Shown here piece after piece: positions 1-9,654 of a DNA stretch of 64,000 nucleotides. Source of the stretch: Methylobacterium phyllostachyos (GTDB taxonomy: Bacteria > Pseudomonadota > Alphaproteobacteria > Rhizobiales > Beijerinckiaceae); contig NZ_FNHS01000018.1 of NCBI RefSeq assembly GCF_900103445.1, positions 41,943-105,942 of the forward strand, written 5' to 3'. Made by a program: the position numbers and the translations under genes. Below the pieces are notes generated by a model. It did not search any database. It was not told the origin of the DNA and saw nothing but the letters and a program-made list of their open reading frames with translations. Position 1 is the first letter of the stretch; the number at the start of each line of letters is the position of its first letter.

Positions 1-2
1 CG

Positions 3-617
3 CGGCTGCCGGCCCTGGAGATCCTCACCGAGCATCCCGGCATGTTCCTGAAGGCTGTCGGCCTGAAGGTCTCCGAGATCGCCTACGTGAGCATCGTCAC
101 CGTGTTCTCGATCTCCTACGTCACCGGCCAGCTCGGCCTGTCGCGGGGCGTGATCCTGAACGGAATCCTGGTCGCCGCCCTCATCGAACTCTTCACGATC
201 CCCGCCTTCGGCTGGCTGTCCGACCGCTACGGGCGCAGGCCCCTGTTCATCGCCGCCTGCCTGTTCTCGATCGCCTTCGCGTTCCCGATGTTCAGGCTCC
301 TCGACACGCGCGACCCGACGATCATCACCCTGACCGTCGCGGTGGCCCTGAGCTTCGGGCAGGGCATCATGTTCGGGACCGGGGCCGCCTGGATGTCCGA
401 ACTGTTCGATGCCCGCCTGCGCTACAGTGGCGCCTCCCTGGGTTTCCAGGTGGGGGCGGCGCTGAGCGGCGGCTTCACACCGCTGATCGCCGCAGCCTTG
501 CTGGCCTGGAGCGGCGGCGCGACCTGGCCGATCTCGGCCTACCTGATCGCCCTCGCCTGCGTGACGCTCGCGGCGACCTTCGCGGCGCCAGAGACGGCCC
601 GCCGACGGATCGACTGA
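3..617 (+). CDS. MFS transporter, C-terminal part (gene begins before the window)
   Basis: The reading frame is open from the first complete codon, so this is the 3' part of a longer gene. The visible 204 residues hold about six hydrophobic segments. A cytoplasmic loop reads GWLSDRYGRRPLF, the typical major-facilitator motif A between transmembrane segments. This half corresponds to the C-terminal six-helix bundle of metabolite:proton symporters (MHS-like sugar/organic acid transporters). The protein would sit in the inner membrane and import a small organic solute. Nothing here fixes the substrate. The neighbouring RidA-MOSC-reductase cassette on the same strand begins about 100 bases later and could be co-transcribed. 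Confidence 0.85.
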   Translation, partial: RLPALEILTEHPGMFLKAVGLKVSEIAYVSIVTVFSISYVTGQLGLSRGVILNGILVAALIELFTIPAFGWLSDRYGRRPLFIAACLFSIAFAFPMFRLLDTRDPTIITLTVAVALSFGQGIMFGTGAAWMSELFDARLRYSGASLGFQVGAALSGGFTPLIAAALLAWSGGATWPISAYLIALACVTLAATFAAPETARRRID

Positions 618-716
618 GCGGCCGCGGGCCGTCCGCAGAAAGAGGGTTTCGCCAGTGGACGAACATCCACTCCAATGGAATAGTGCGCGACGCCCCGACA
701 CAAGAGGAAGACGGAT

Positions 717-1109
717 TTGAACAGAACCATCATCGCCACGGATGCGGCGGCCCCGGCCGTCGGTCCCTACGCGCAGGCGACCCGTGTCGGCGACCTCGTC
801 TTCGCCTCGGGACAGCTGCCGATCGATCCGCAGACCGGCGCGTTCCCGGAGGGCATCGAAGCGCAGACACGCCGCTCGCTGGCCAACCTCGCCGCCGTGC
901 TGGAGGCTGGAGGCGCCAGCCTCGCGAGCGTTGCCAAGACCACCGTGTTCCTGAAGGACATGAACGATTTCGCCGCGATGAATGCCGTCTACGCCGAACA
1001 CTTCCCCGGCGCGGCGCCGGCGCGTTCGACGGTGGAGGTCGCGCGCCTGCCCCGCGACGCGCTGGTCGAGGTCGAGGCGATCGCCCTGGCGACGGGACCT
1101 GTCCGATGA
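717..1109 (+). CDS. RidA/YjgF family enamine/imine deaminase
   Basis: This 130-residue protein matches the usual Rid length. Family members hydrolyse reactive enamine/imine intermediates (such as 2-aminoacrylate) to ketoacids and ammonia, usually as cytoplasmic trimers. The family pattern is visible: VGPYAQA near residue 16, FASGQLPIDP near 29, the arginine in PARSTVEV (R103) that binds the substrate carboxylate, and a C-terminal VEVEAIA. The start is TTG at 717, chosen because a purine-rich AAGAGGAAG lies just upstream and the protein begins at the normal family position. Its stop overlaps the ATG of the MOSC gene (ATGA), so the two are translationally coupled. Together with an oxygenase-type reductase, it may clear imines made during oxidation of an amine. 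Confidence 0.9.
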   Translation: MNRTIIATDAAAPAVGPYAQATRVGDLVFASGQLPIDPQTGAFPEGIEAQTRRSLANLAAVLEAGGASLASVAKTTVFLKDMNDFAAMNAVYAEHFPGAAPARSTVEVARLPRDALVEVEAIALATGPVR

Positions 1110-1675
1110 GCGCGACTTCCGCACCCCGCCACATCGAGGCCTTCGCGCACGCGGCCGGTTCGGTGGCGGCCGGCGTGCCTGGGGGGGCGACCGGGTGGCA
1201 CGGCACGCTGCTCAACATCCATATCGCGCCGGCGGCGAGCTACGAGATGGAGGAACTGACCGAGGCCCATTGCGTCGCCGGCCGCGGCATCGAGGGGGAC
1301 CGCTACTTCCTCGGCACCGGAACCTACTCGCCCAAGCCGGACACCCGCGAGGTGACGCTGATCGAGCAGGAGGTGCTCGACGCCCTCGCGCGCAACGATC
1401 CGCCGCTTCAGGGCGGCCCGATCCAGCTCGCGCCCATCGATCACCGCCGGAATCTCACCGTGCGCGGCGTGCCGCTCAATCATCTCGTCGGCCGCCGATT
1501 CCGCGTCGGAGAGGTGATCCTGCGCGGCGGGCGCCTGAACTTCCCGTGCAAGTACCTGGAGGAACTGCTCGGGCAGCCGGTCTACCTGCCGCTTTACAAT
1601 CGCTCAGGCCTGAATTGCGGGATCGAGCGTGGCGGGATCATCCGCCCGGGCGACCCGATCACGCTGTTGGATTGA
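1106..1675 (+). CDS. MOSC domain-containing protein
   Basis: This 189-residue protein is a stand-alone MOSC domain, the C-terminal domain type of molybdenum cofactor sulfurases and of mARC/YiiM-like molybdenum enzymes. An early ...AGRGIEGDRYF segment, a central HRRNLTVRG and a conserved cysteine in NFPCKYLEELLG fit the family; that cysteine binds or sulfurates the cofactor. MOSC proteins such as YiiM reduce N-hydroxylated compounds using electrons from a flavin/Fe-S reductase. The next gene is exactly such a reductase, so an N-hydroxylated substrate is a reasonable inference. The ATG overlaps the ridA stop by four bases and the stop lies four bases before the reductase start. Confidence 0.85.
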   Translation: MSATSAPRHIEAFAHAAGSVAAGVPGGATGWHGTLLNIHIAPAASYEMEELTEAHCVAGRGIEGDRYFLGTGTYSPKPDTREVTLIEQEVLDALARNDPPLQGGPIQLAPIDHRRNLTVRGVPLNHLVGRRFRVGEVILRGGRLNFPCKYLEELLGQPVYLPLYNRSGLNCGIERGGIIRPGDPITLLD

Positions 1676-1679
1676 AGCG

Positions 1680-2627
1680 ATGTCCACCCGCATCGTGATG
1701 AAGCTGAGGGTCGCGGAATCCGTCGCGACCACGCCGGAGGTTGTCCGCCTGACCTTCGTCCACCCGCAACGTCCCGAACTGCCCGCCTGGGAGGCCGGTG
1801 CGCATGTCGATCTGCGCCTGCCGGACGGACGCACGCGACAGTACTCGCTGTGCGGCGATCCGGCTGACCGAAGCCGGTACGTCCTGGCGATCAAGCGCGA
1901 GGATGCCGGCCGCGGCGGCTCTCTGTGGACGCATGCCAACCTCACCCCAGGCGCCGTCGCGCACGTCTCCCATCCGCGCAACAATTTCGGTCTGGCCCCC
2001 GGCGCACGGCGCCATATCCTGATTGGCGGTGGAATCGGCGTGACCCCGCTCGCCGCCATGGCGCGGTCGCTCGCCGCGCGTGGGGCCGACTACACGCTCC
2101 ACCTATGTGCGCGTTCGGCCGGACAGGCGCCGCTGCTCGCGGAGTTGCAGGCGCTCTGCGGCGACCGGCTCCGGTGCTGGTTCTCGGCGGACGGTCCGCG
2201 CTTCGACCCCGCCATCCTCGGTGCGCCGGAGGACGGCGTCCATCTCTACGCCTGTGGACCCCAGCGGCTCACCGACGCCGTGCAGGCCACGCTGGGGAGG
2301 GCCGGCTGGCCGGCCGAGCGGGTGCATGTCGAGCATTTTGCGCCGATCGACGACGCGGACTTTAAGCCGGAGCCCTTCGACGCGCTGATCGCCTCGACGG
2401 GCGAAGTCGTCCACGTCCCCGCCGATACCTCGCTGCTCGAGGTCCTGCGCCGACGCGGCTTTGCGATGCCCTCATCCTGCGAGATCGGCGTGTGTGGCTC
2501 CTGCGAGTGCGGCTACCGGGACGGCACCGTGATCCACCGCGACGTCGTGCTGCCGCTCGTCCGACGACAGGACCGGATGATGCCCTGCGTCTCCCGTGCC
2601 CGCGTGAACGTCACGCTCGAACTCTGA
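1680..2627 (+). CDS. PDR/VanB-family oxidoreductase (FMN, NAD, 2Fe-2S)
   Basis: This 315-residue protein has the domain order of phthalate dioxygenase reductase. The FMN-binding barrel carries R-x-Y-S at residues 53-56, the NAD(P)H domain has GGGIGVTP at 116-123, and a C-terminal plant-type ferredoxin domain has cysteines at 267, 272, 275 and 303 (C-X4-C-X2-C-X27-C). It passes electrons from NAD(P)H to a partner oxygenase or molybdoenzyme. No Rieske oxygenase lies nearby, whereas a MOSC protein sits immediately upstream, so MOSC is the likely partner (inference). The ATG at 1680 is preferred over an upstream in-frame start because it follows directly after the MOSC stop and gives the normal N-terminus. 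Confidence 0.9.
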   Translation: MSTRIVMKLRVAESVATTPEVVRLTFVHPQRPELPAWEAGAHVDLRLPDGRTRQYSLCGDPADRSRYVLAIKREDAGRGGSLWTHANLTPGAVAHVSHPRNNFGLAPGARRHILIGGGIGVTPLAAMARSLAARGADYTLHLCARSAGQAPLLAELQALCGDRLRCWFSADGPRFDPAILGAPEDGVHLYACGPQRLTDAVQATLGRAGWPAERVHVEHFAPIDDADFKPEPFDALIASTGEVVHVPADTSLLEVLRRRGFAMPSSCEIGVCGSCECGYRDGTVIHRDVVLPLVRRQDRMMPCVSRARVNVTLEL

Positions 2628-2728
2628 GTGTCCGCTGCCGATGCCGGCGCACGGCACGTCGGCGCCGCTGCAGCGCCCTGAGCGCAGCGGCGGGTTCCGG
2701 GGCACGAACCAAACAGTCAGGGCTCAAC

Positions 2729-2746
2729 GCCCCGCCATCGCGGGGC
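2729..2746 (+). terminator. hairpin downstream of the reductase, possible terminator
   Basis: A 7-bp perfect stem (GCCCCGC / GCGGGGC) closes a four-base CATC loop about 100 bases after the reductase stop. There is no clean T-run after it, only a C/T-rich stretch, so termination is uncertain. Confidence 0.3.
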
Positions 2747-2901
2747 CACCCCTTTCCCACACGGCAGGAAGGGCCGGTCCGCTCGCCAACTCGGTCGGCG
2801 GACGACCGATGCGTACCGTGCTGTCGCGTCAGCGCCGGTCCGCTTCTTGCTCGCCCCTGGCCCAAGGGTGCACTCAAGGCTGCCGAACCGGGAGATCCCG
2901 T

Positions 2902-3264
2902 ATGCGTCGATCCCTGCACACGGATCAAGAAATTGCCTTCCTGCTGGACGAGGCCGCGCGGGGCATCCCCATCGCCGACATCTGCGCGAGCGCTCGTATC
3001 TCGCTCGGCACCTTCTATCGCTGGCGGCGTCGGCTCGGCGGCTTGAAGCCCGCGGGCGTGATCCGGCTCGATCAGGTCGAGCGGGAGAATGCCGGCCTCC
3101 GTGCCGAGGTGCACCGACTCCGCGCGGTGCTGCTGAAGCAGCCGTTGCGCGCAGAGCCGGCGCGACCGATCCCGACGGAGCGCGCGGGCCTGCGCCAGAA
3201 ACCGAGCCATCGCGGGGCTCACGCCTGCGTCGGCCGGTTCGCCTTCGTACGAAGCGCGAACTGA
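2902..3264 (+). CDS. IS3-type transposase OrfA-like protein, orphan
   Basis: The 120-residue product has the helix-turn-helix layout of IS3-family OrfA: an N-terminal DQEIAFLLDEAARG helix, a TFYRWRRRLGGL recognition segment near residue 35, and a leucine-zipper-like stretch ENAGLRAEVHRLRAVLL. OrfA normally binds the element's ends and is joined by frameshift to a catalytic OrfB with a DDE domain. No OrfB follows: the next gene is an acetamidase on the other strand about 55 bases away. No terminal inverted repeats are evident. It is therefore a remnant of an insertion sequence or a domesticated HTH protein. Start ATG 2902 is the only plausible one at the family N-terminus. Confidence 0.6.
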   Translation: MRRSLHTDQEIAFLLDEAARGIPIADICASARISLGTFYRWRRRLGGLKPAGVIRLDQVERENAGLRAEVHRLRAVLLKQPLRAEPARPIPTERAGLRQKPSHRGAHACVGRFAFVRSAN

Positions 3265-3319
3265 GACGCCGGAGCTACCGGCCTCGGTATCACCGGCGGC
3301 GCAAACCCGTGGTCCGGAC

Positions 3320-4282
3320 TCAGACGGAGCCAGACGCCGCAGACTCGAGGGCCGCTTTGGGCATGAGCATATGCACGCCCTTGTTGCCATCGACCGTCTG
3401 GGTGATCCGCAGGTTTCCGGCGAGCGAGCACAGCATGTAGGCTTGGTTGCGGGTCAGGTTGGTCCGGGCGCAGACGAGGCGAACCATCTCGCGCACGGCC
3501 TGGCGCATCGCCTCGTCGAGGCTCTCGTGGAGGCCGATCGACATCAGGTCGGTGGGCGTCTCGGCGAAGGGCCACGCGCCCGGGAGGTCCTTGCGCACGG
3601 TGAGTCGGAACGTGCCGGTCAGCCCGGTCTCCAGCGCCGTGATGCAGACCTCGCCGTCGCCCTGCACGCCGTGGCCGTCGCCCGCGTAGAAGCCGCCGCC
3701 GGCGTTGAACACCGGCAGGTAGAGGGTCGTGCCGACGCGCATCTCCTTGTTGTCCATGTTGCCGCCGAACGCCCGGGGCACCGGCGTGCCGACCCGGCCC
3801 CAGCTGGCCGGCGGGGCGGTGCCCAGGATGCCGAAGAACGGATCGAGCGGTAGCTCCGTGCCCCAGGGCAGGCGGCAGACGCCGCGTGCGGTGTCGATGT
3901 CGGCGTGGACGGTCTCGTAATCGGTGAACTCGTCCGGCAGGGTGCCGAGCAGTGGCAGGATCGCGACGAAACCCCAATCGAGGCGGAACTTCAGGTCGAG
4001 GATGTCCACCTGCAGCATGTCGCCGGGCTCGGCGCCCGCCACGTGGACGGGGCCGGTGACGAAGTGTGGGCCGGGGCCGCGCTCCAGCGTGTCGAGGGCG
4101 TGGAGCAGGTCGGCCGGGACCCGGGCCGGATCGGGATGGAGCGACTCGCGCCCGCCCGCCGGATGCGAGTGCAGGGTGACGGTGTCGCCCGATTGCACGG
4201 TCAGCACCGGCGGCAGGGCGGCATCGAAATAGCCGAGCACCATTGTGTCGGGCGTGGCGGGGATCTCGTGATGCGTGGGCAC
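3320..4282 (-). CDS. acetamidase/formamidase family protein
   Basis: The 320-residue protein belongs to the FmdA/AmdA family, which hydrolyses formamide or short aliphatic amides to the acid and ammonia. The family signature is present: an early VQSGDTVTLHSHPAGG, then GPVHVAGAEPGDMLQVDIL, GRVGTPVPRAFGGNMDNKEM and the acidic GDGHGVQGDGEVCITALE segment. It has no signal peptide, so it is cytoplasmic. It is the last gene of the urea-type importer operon, about 20 bases after urtE, which suggests that importer carries short amides as well as or instead of urea. No urease genes are in the window. Exact substrate is not determined by sequence. Confidence 0.9.
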   Translation of the reverse strand: MPTHHEIPATPDTMVLGYFDAALPPVLTVQSGDTVTLHSHPAGGRESLHPDPARVPADLLHALDTLERGPGPHFVTGPVHVAGAEPGDMLQVDILDLKFRLDWGFVAILPLLGTLPDEFTDYETVHADIDTARGVCRLPWGTELPLDPFFGILGTAPPASWGRVGTPVPRAFGGNMDNKEMRVGTTLYLPVFNAGGGFYAGDGHGVQGDGEVCITALETGLTGTFRLTVRKDLPGAWPFAETPTDLMSIGLHESLDEAMRQAVREMVRLVCARTNLTRNQAYMLCSLAGNLRITQTVDGNKGVHMLMPKAALESAASGSV

Positions 4283-4301
4283 GGCGTCTCCTTCGCGGAT
4301 G

Positions 4302-5011
<710 letters not shown>

Positions 5012-5015
<4 letters not shown>

Positions 5016-5722
5016 CGGCCGAGGAACACCTCGATCACCCGAGCATCGGCCCGCGCGCCCGCCATGCTGCCCTCGTAGAGGGTCCGCCCCTCGTGCAGCA
5101 CCGTCACCCGGTCGGCGACGGCCTCGACGAAGGCCATGTCGTGCTCGATCACCAGGATCGCCCGGTCGGGCCGGCGCAGGGCCCGGATCAGCGCGGCGGT
5201 CTGGGCGGTCTCGGTGTCGGAAAGCCCAGCCACGGGCTCGTCGAGGAGGAGCAGCGCGGGCTCGGCGGCCAGCACCATGCCGATCTCCAGCCACTGCTTC
5301 TCGCCATGCGCGAGGCGGCCGGCCGGCACCTCCGCCCGGGCTCCGAGGCCGATCTCGCAGAGGAGTGCGGCGATGCGGGCCGGGCGGTCGCGGGCTGGCA
5401 GCGCGGGACCGCAGCCGATCTCCAGATTCTCTCGCACGGTGAGGGCCGGGAAGACGCTGGGCTCCTGGAACTTCCGCCGCACGCCGGCCTTCGCGATCTC
5501 GGCCTCCGAGCGCTTGGTGAGATCGACATGATCGCCCAGCATCACCCGCCCGGAGACCGGCTTGGTGATCCCGGAGATCACGTCGAGCAGCGTGGTCTTG
5601 CCGGCGCCGTTCGGGCCGATCACCGCCCGCACCTCGCCGGGATCGACCGCGAGCGAGACGCAATCCAGCGCCGTGAACCGGCCGAAGGCGACAGTGAGGG
5701 CGTCGACCACGAGGGCGGTCAT
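5012..5722 (-). CDS. urtD: urea-type ABC transporter ATP-binding protein UrtD
   Basis: This is a 236-residue ABC ATPase of the LivG/UrtD branch, partner of UrtE in a heterodimeric motor. Walker A is GPNGAGKT (residues 36-43). The signature region reads LAHGEKQWLEIGMVLA instead of the canonical LSGGQ, a substitution normal for UrtD/LivG proteins. Walker B is LLLLDEPVAGLS. A start upstream in the same frame would run into urtC; the ATG at 5722 gives the usual N-terminus and overlaps the urtC stop by four bases. Confidence 0.9.
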
Positions 5723-6819
5723 GGGGCGCCCCGCAGCCAGGTCGGGCGCGGGCGCCAGCCCACGAGGTCGAGGAGCCCGTTCGGCAGGACCAGCACCACG
5801 AGCAGCACCAGCCCGGACAGGATGAAGGGCCACGCCTCCGGCATCGCGGCGCTGAGCCAGAACTTCAGGCCGTTGACCAGGATCGCGCCGATCACCGCCC
5901 CGCCGAGCCGCCCCAGGCCGCCGATCGCCACCCAGACGGCGATCTCGATGGAGAGGTCGGGCGCCAGCACCCGCGGGTTGATGATGCCGACCTGCGGCAC
6001 GTAGAGGATGCCGGCCAGCGCCGCGATCATCGCCGAGAGGCACCAGATCCCGAGCTTGAGCCGGGTGGTGCTGTAGCCCAGCGTGCGCAGGCGGGTCTCG
6101 TCGTCGCGGCAGGCGAGCATCCGCCGGCCGATCGCGCTGCCGACGAGGAGCCGCGTGCCTGTGAGCACCCCCGCCAGCGTCAGGAGGGCGGCGACCGCCA
6201 GCCCGGTGACCACCCCGGGGGAGCCCATCGGCCAGCCGAACAGCAGCGGGAAGCCGGTCATGCCGTTGTTGCCGCCGAGCCCGGTATCGTTGCGATACAT
6301 CAGCAGCATCGAGACGTAGACGAGCGCCTGGCTGATGATCGAGAAATAGACGCCGTTGACCCGCGAGCGGAACGAGGCGAACCCGAACACGAAGGCCACG
6401 AGGCCGGCGACCGCCAGGGCCAGCACGAGGGCGTAAGCCGCGTGGTCGAGGCCGGTCCAGTAGGCCGGCAGGCGCGTCCAGCCCATGAACTGCACGAAGT
6501 CCGGCAGCACGCCGGTAGCGGCCACGCCCTGGGCCAGCAGGTGCATGGCGCAGACATAGCCGCCGATGGCGAAGAACAGCCCGTGCCCCAGGCTGAGGAT
6601 GCCGAGATAGCCCCAGACCAGATCGAGGGAGACGGCCAGGATCGCGAAGGCGGCGAGCTGGCCGAGCGCATTGACGAGGTACGGGGCGGGTGGCGCCACC
6701 ACGAGAGCCGCCGCGGCGGCGAGGCAGAGCCCGACGAGCCCGGCGACCAGAGGGTCGCGCACGGCGCGGCGGGCGGGTCCGGCAGGAGTCGCAAGAGTGG
6801 TCGGCATCCCGCCGCTCAT
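5719..6819 (-). CDS. urtC: urea-type ABC transporter permease UrtC
   Basis: This 366-residue inner-membrane permease of the LivM/UrtC type has about ten hydrophobic segments. Family landmarks include SLDLVWGYLGILSLGHGLFF near residue 65, the RNDTGLGGNNGMTGFP periplasmic loop, and AIGRRMLACRDDETRLRTLGY, the cytoplasmic coupling helix contacting the ATPases. UrtC pairs with UrtB to form the pore. The chosen ATG (6819) overlaps the urtB stop by four bases; a second in-frame ATG four codons later is possible. Confidence 0.9.
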   Translation of the reverse strand: MSGGMPTTLATPAGPARRAVRDPLVAGLVGLCLAAAAALVVAPPAPYLVNALGQLAAFAILAVSLDLVWGYLGILSLGHGLFFAIGGYVCAMHLLAQGVAATGVLPDFVQFMGWTRLPAYWTGLDHAAYALVLALAVAGLVAFVFGFASFRSRVNGVYFSIISQALVYVSMLLMYRNDTGLGGNNGMTGFPLLFGWPMGSPGVVTGLAVAALLTLAGVLTGTRLLVGSAIGRRMLACRDDETRLRTLGYSTTRLKLGIWCLSAMIAALAGILYVPQVGIINPRVLAPDLSIEIAVWVAIGGLGRLGGAVIGAILVNGLKFWLSAAMPEAWPFILSGLVLLVVLVLPNGLLDLVGWRPRPTWLRGAP

Positions 6820-8435
6820 CGCCGCCGCCGCACCGCGAACAGCCCCTCGGGCCGGCGCTGCAGGAACAGGATGATGCCGACCAGCACGATCACCTTGGCG
6901 GCGACCGCGCCCGAGATCGGCTCGATCAGCACATTGGCGCCGCCGACCCCGAGGGCCGCCACCAGGGTCCCGACGAGGCTGCCGACGCCGCCCAGCACCA
7001 CGACCATGAAGCTGTCGACGATGAAGCCCGAGCCCATGCCGGGATTGACGCTGTAGATCGGGCACAGCGCCACACCGGCGAGCCCCGCGAGGCCGGAGCC
7101 CAGCCCGAAGGCGAGGCGGTCGATCCGGCGGGTCGGCAGGCCGAGGCAGGCCGCCATGTCGCGGTTCTGGGTCACTGCGCGGATGTCGAGGCCGAGCGGG
7201 GTGCGGCGCAGGATCAGCAGGGTCACCACCAGGGTCGCGACCGCGAAGGCGATGGCGAACAGGCGGTTCCAGGTCACGACGAAGTCGGCGTAGAGCGGGA
7301 CCCCACCGCTGACATAGGCCGGCATGACGAATTGCAGGTTCTGCGTGCCGACCGTCACGCGCACGAGGTTCACCAGGAACAGGCTCACCGCCCAGGTGGC
7401 CAGCAGGCTCATGAGCGGCCGCCGGTAGAGGTGGCGCAGGATCAGCGTCTCGACCACGATCCCCACCAGGGCGACCGCCCCGAAAGCCACCGGGATTGCC
7501 GCCACCAGGTAGAAGTCGAGCAGGCCGGGGGCGAAGCGGCGGAAGGCCTCCTGCACGCCGTAGGTGGCGTAGGCGCCGAGCATGATGAACTCGCCCTGGG
7601 CGAGGTTGATCACGCCCATCAGCCCGAAGATGATCGCGAGCCCGGCCGCCGCCATGAACAGGATGCTGGCGAAGCTCAGGCCATTGTAGACGACCGCGAG
7701 CCCGTCGCCGATCGCCACAGCCCGGGAGACCTGCGCGAGCCCCGCATCGAGCGCCGCCCGGAAGGCCGGATCGGAGGCGTAGGCGGGGTCGCCCTTGAGG
7801 GCCGCGAGCCGTGCCTGCGCGGTCCCCGAGGGACTGGCCGCCACGGCGGCGATCGCCGCCCGGCGTCGGGCCGGATCGGGCGACGACAGGGCGGCCGCCT
7901 GGGCGAGGCCGGTGATCGTCGCTTTGAGGGCCGCATCCGTCTCCGTATCCCGCGCCCGGTCGAGCACGGCTGCCGGAACGGTGGCGATGCGGCGCTCCAC
8001 GACCGCCAGCCCGGCACTGCGGGCGGCGGGATCCGGGCCGGTCAGCAGGGCGATAATGCCCCGCGCGGTCTCGACGGCGGCGCGCTGGCGAAGGCCAAGA
8101 ACCGGCGCGCGCGCCTTCGGGGCCGGCCGCACCGCGCCGGTGAGCGCGTCATGACCCTCCGGCGCGCCGGGCCGGTCGAGCAGGAGGGTGCCGTCCGCCG
8201 GGCAGGACAGGCGGCGCTCGGCCAGCGCGCCGAGGAGGCCGCCAGCGAAGGTGAGATCGTCCGCCGGCAGGTCGCCGCCGACCTGCACAAGGCCCTCGGC
8301 CGCGCGGACCTGCGCAGCGCCATCCCCGCACAGATCCGCCGCGAAGCGCGTCCGGTCGAGGGGCGCGGCGCAGGCCGGGACCGCCAGCAGTGCGAGACAG
8401 CAGAGGGCCAGGAGCGCGCGGAGCAGCTCAGCCAT
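6816..8435 (-). CDS. urtB: urea-type ABC transporter permease UrtB with periplasmic N-terminal extension
   Basis: At 539 residues this permease is much longer than LivH (about 300). The first about 25 residues form a signal peptide ending near PACAAP. Next come about 200 alanine-rich helical residues, and then the LivH-type membrane domain from about residue 245 (YNGLSFASILFMAAAGLAIIFGLMGVINLAQGEF). The long secreted N-terminal extension is characteristic of UrtB in urea importers and distinguishes it from amino-acid transporters. It forms the channel with UrtC. The ATG at 8435 overlaps the urtA stop region by eight bases. Confidence 0.92.
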   Translation of the reverse strand: MAELLRALLALCCLALLAVPACAAPLDRTRFAADLCGDGAAQVRAAEGLVQVGGDLPADDLTFAGGLLGALAERRLSCPADGTLLLDRPGAPEGHDALTGAVRPAPKARAPVLGLRQRAAVETARGIIALLTGPDPAARSAGLAVVERRIATVPAAVLDRARDTETDAALKATITGLAQAAALSSPDPARRRAAIAAVAASPSGTAQARLAALKGDPAYASDPAFRAALDAGLAQVSRAVAIGDGLAVVYNGLSFASILFMAAAGLAIIFGLMGVINLAQGEFIMLGAYATYGVQEAFRRFAPGLLDFYLVAAIPVAFGAVALVGIVVETLILRHLYRRPLMSLLATWAVSLFLVNLVRVTVGTQNLQFVMPAYVSGGVPLYADFVVTWNRLFAIAFAVATLVVTLLILRRTPLGLDIRAVTQNRDMAACLGLPTRRIDRLAFGLGSGLAGLAGVALCPIYSVNPGMGSGFIVDSFMVVVLGGVGSLVGTLVAALGVGGANVLIEPISGAVAAKVIVLVGIILFLQRRPEGLFAVRRRR

Positions 8436-9654
8436 AGGGGCTGAACGGGACCGGCGCGGGGGCGTTCGGGGATTGCCAGAGCACGTCGAAGCCGCGCTTC
8501 TCGTTGACCGAGCCGATGAACACGCCGCGGGAGACGTAATTGTTCTCCCCCGTCATGGTGAGCGTGTAGCCGGACGGATCGTCGAAGCTCAGCCCCGCGA
8601 AAGCCTTGCGTACCTCCGGCACCGCGAAGGAGCCGGCCTTGGCGGCGGCGAGCGCCCAGAGGTTGACGCTGTCATAGGCCGAGACCATCGGGTCGATCAC
8701 CGTGTCGGCGCTGAACGGGACGTTCTTGGCCTTCACGTAGGCGGCCCAGTCGGCGAGGAATTTCTGGTTCCGCTCGCCCTTGGCGGCCTGAAGATAGGCC
8801 CAGCAGTTGAGGTGGCCGACGAGCTTTCCGGTATCGAGCCCTTCGAGGTCGGCCTCCACCATGTCGAGGCCGAGGATCGGCACGTCGGTGGCGCTGATGC
8901 CCTGGTTGGCGAACTCGCGCAGGAAGTCGGGGATCGAGGAGCCCACGACGGTGAGCACCACGATCGGCTGGCCGCCGGGCTGGCTGGCGAAGCTGCGGAC
9001 CTGATTCACCAGCGTCTGGAAGTTCGAGAAGCCGAACGGCACGTATTCCTCGCGCCACGCGGTCTCCGGGATGCCCTTGCTTGTCCAGTAGCCCTTCAGC
9101 TGCTTGTTGATCGTGCGCGGCCAGACATAATCCGAGCCGATCATGAAGAAGCGCTTCGCGCCGACCCCGTCCGGGCCCATCAGGTAATCGACCGCCGGCA
9201 GCACGGAACTCGCGGGCGGCGAATTCACGTAGACGACGTTCTTGGAGTTCTCGTCACCCTCGAAGTGGAGCGGGTAGAACAGCAGCCCGTCATTCTGCTC
9301 GACCACCGGCAGCACCGACTTGCGCGACACGGAGGTCCAGCAGCCGAACAGGGCCGCGACCTTCTCCTGCTGGAGCATCTGCCGTCCGATCTGCGCGTAG
9401 AGCGGCCAGTCCGAGGCGGGATCGGAGGTCACGACCTCGATCTGGCGGCCGTTGACGCCGCCGCGCCCGTTGATCGCGTCGGCGGCCATGCGGACCACGT
9501 GGTTCAGCCGGCCCTCGAGATTGGCCATCGTGCCCGACGACGAGAACAGGCAGCCGAGCTTGACGGTGTCGGCCGCAGCGGCTGGCCGGATGAGGGCGGG
9601 GGCTGCCAGCAGCGCCGCCGTGCCGACGAAGCTTCGCCGCGTGAGAACTGTCAT
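8428..9654 (-). CDS. urtA: urea/short-amide ABC transporter substrate-binding protein UrtA
   Basis: This is a 408-residue periplasmic binding protein of the Leu/Ile/Val-BP fold. The N-terminus MTVLTRRSFVGTAALLAAPAL is a Tat-type signal. The mature part carries UrtA-typical stretches: LGCLFSSSGTMA, EQNDGLLFYPLHFEGDENSKNVVY and FFMIGSDYVWPRT. It would deliver urea or a related amide to UrtBC. An upstream in-frame ATG would add 22 residues, but the signal peptide supports the start at 9654. It is the first gene of the operon that ends in the acetamidase. Its promoter must lie in the 473-base divergent region upstream. Confidence 0.9.
   Translation of the reverse strand: MTVLTRRSFVGTAALLAAPALIRPAAAADTVKLGCLFSSSGTMANLEGRLNHVVRMAADAINGRGGVNGRQIEVVTSDPASDWPLYAQIGRQMLQQEKVAALFGCWTSVSRKSVLPVVEQNDGLLFYPLHFEGDENSKNVVYVNSPPASSVLPAVDYLMGPDGVGAKRFFMIGSDYVWPRTINKQLKGYWTSKGIPETAWREEYVPFGFSNFQTLVNQVRSFASQPGGQPIVVLTVVGSSIPDFLREFANQGISATDVPILGLDMVEADLEGLDTGKLVGHLNCWAYLQAAKGERNQKFLADWAAYVKAKNVPFSADTVIDPMVSAYDSVNLWALAAAKAGSFAVPEVRKAFAGLSFDDPSGYTLTMTGENNYVSRGVFIGSVNEKRGFDVLWQSPNAPAPVPFSPYG

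Noticed and set aside
6690..8444. 584-codon plus-strand frame opposite urtB/urtC
   Set aside because: Highly charged, repetitive composition (many Asp/Gln/Arg/His) typical of antisense of GC-rich membrane-protein genes.
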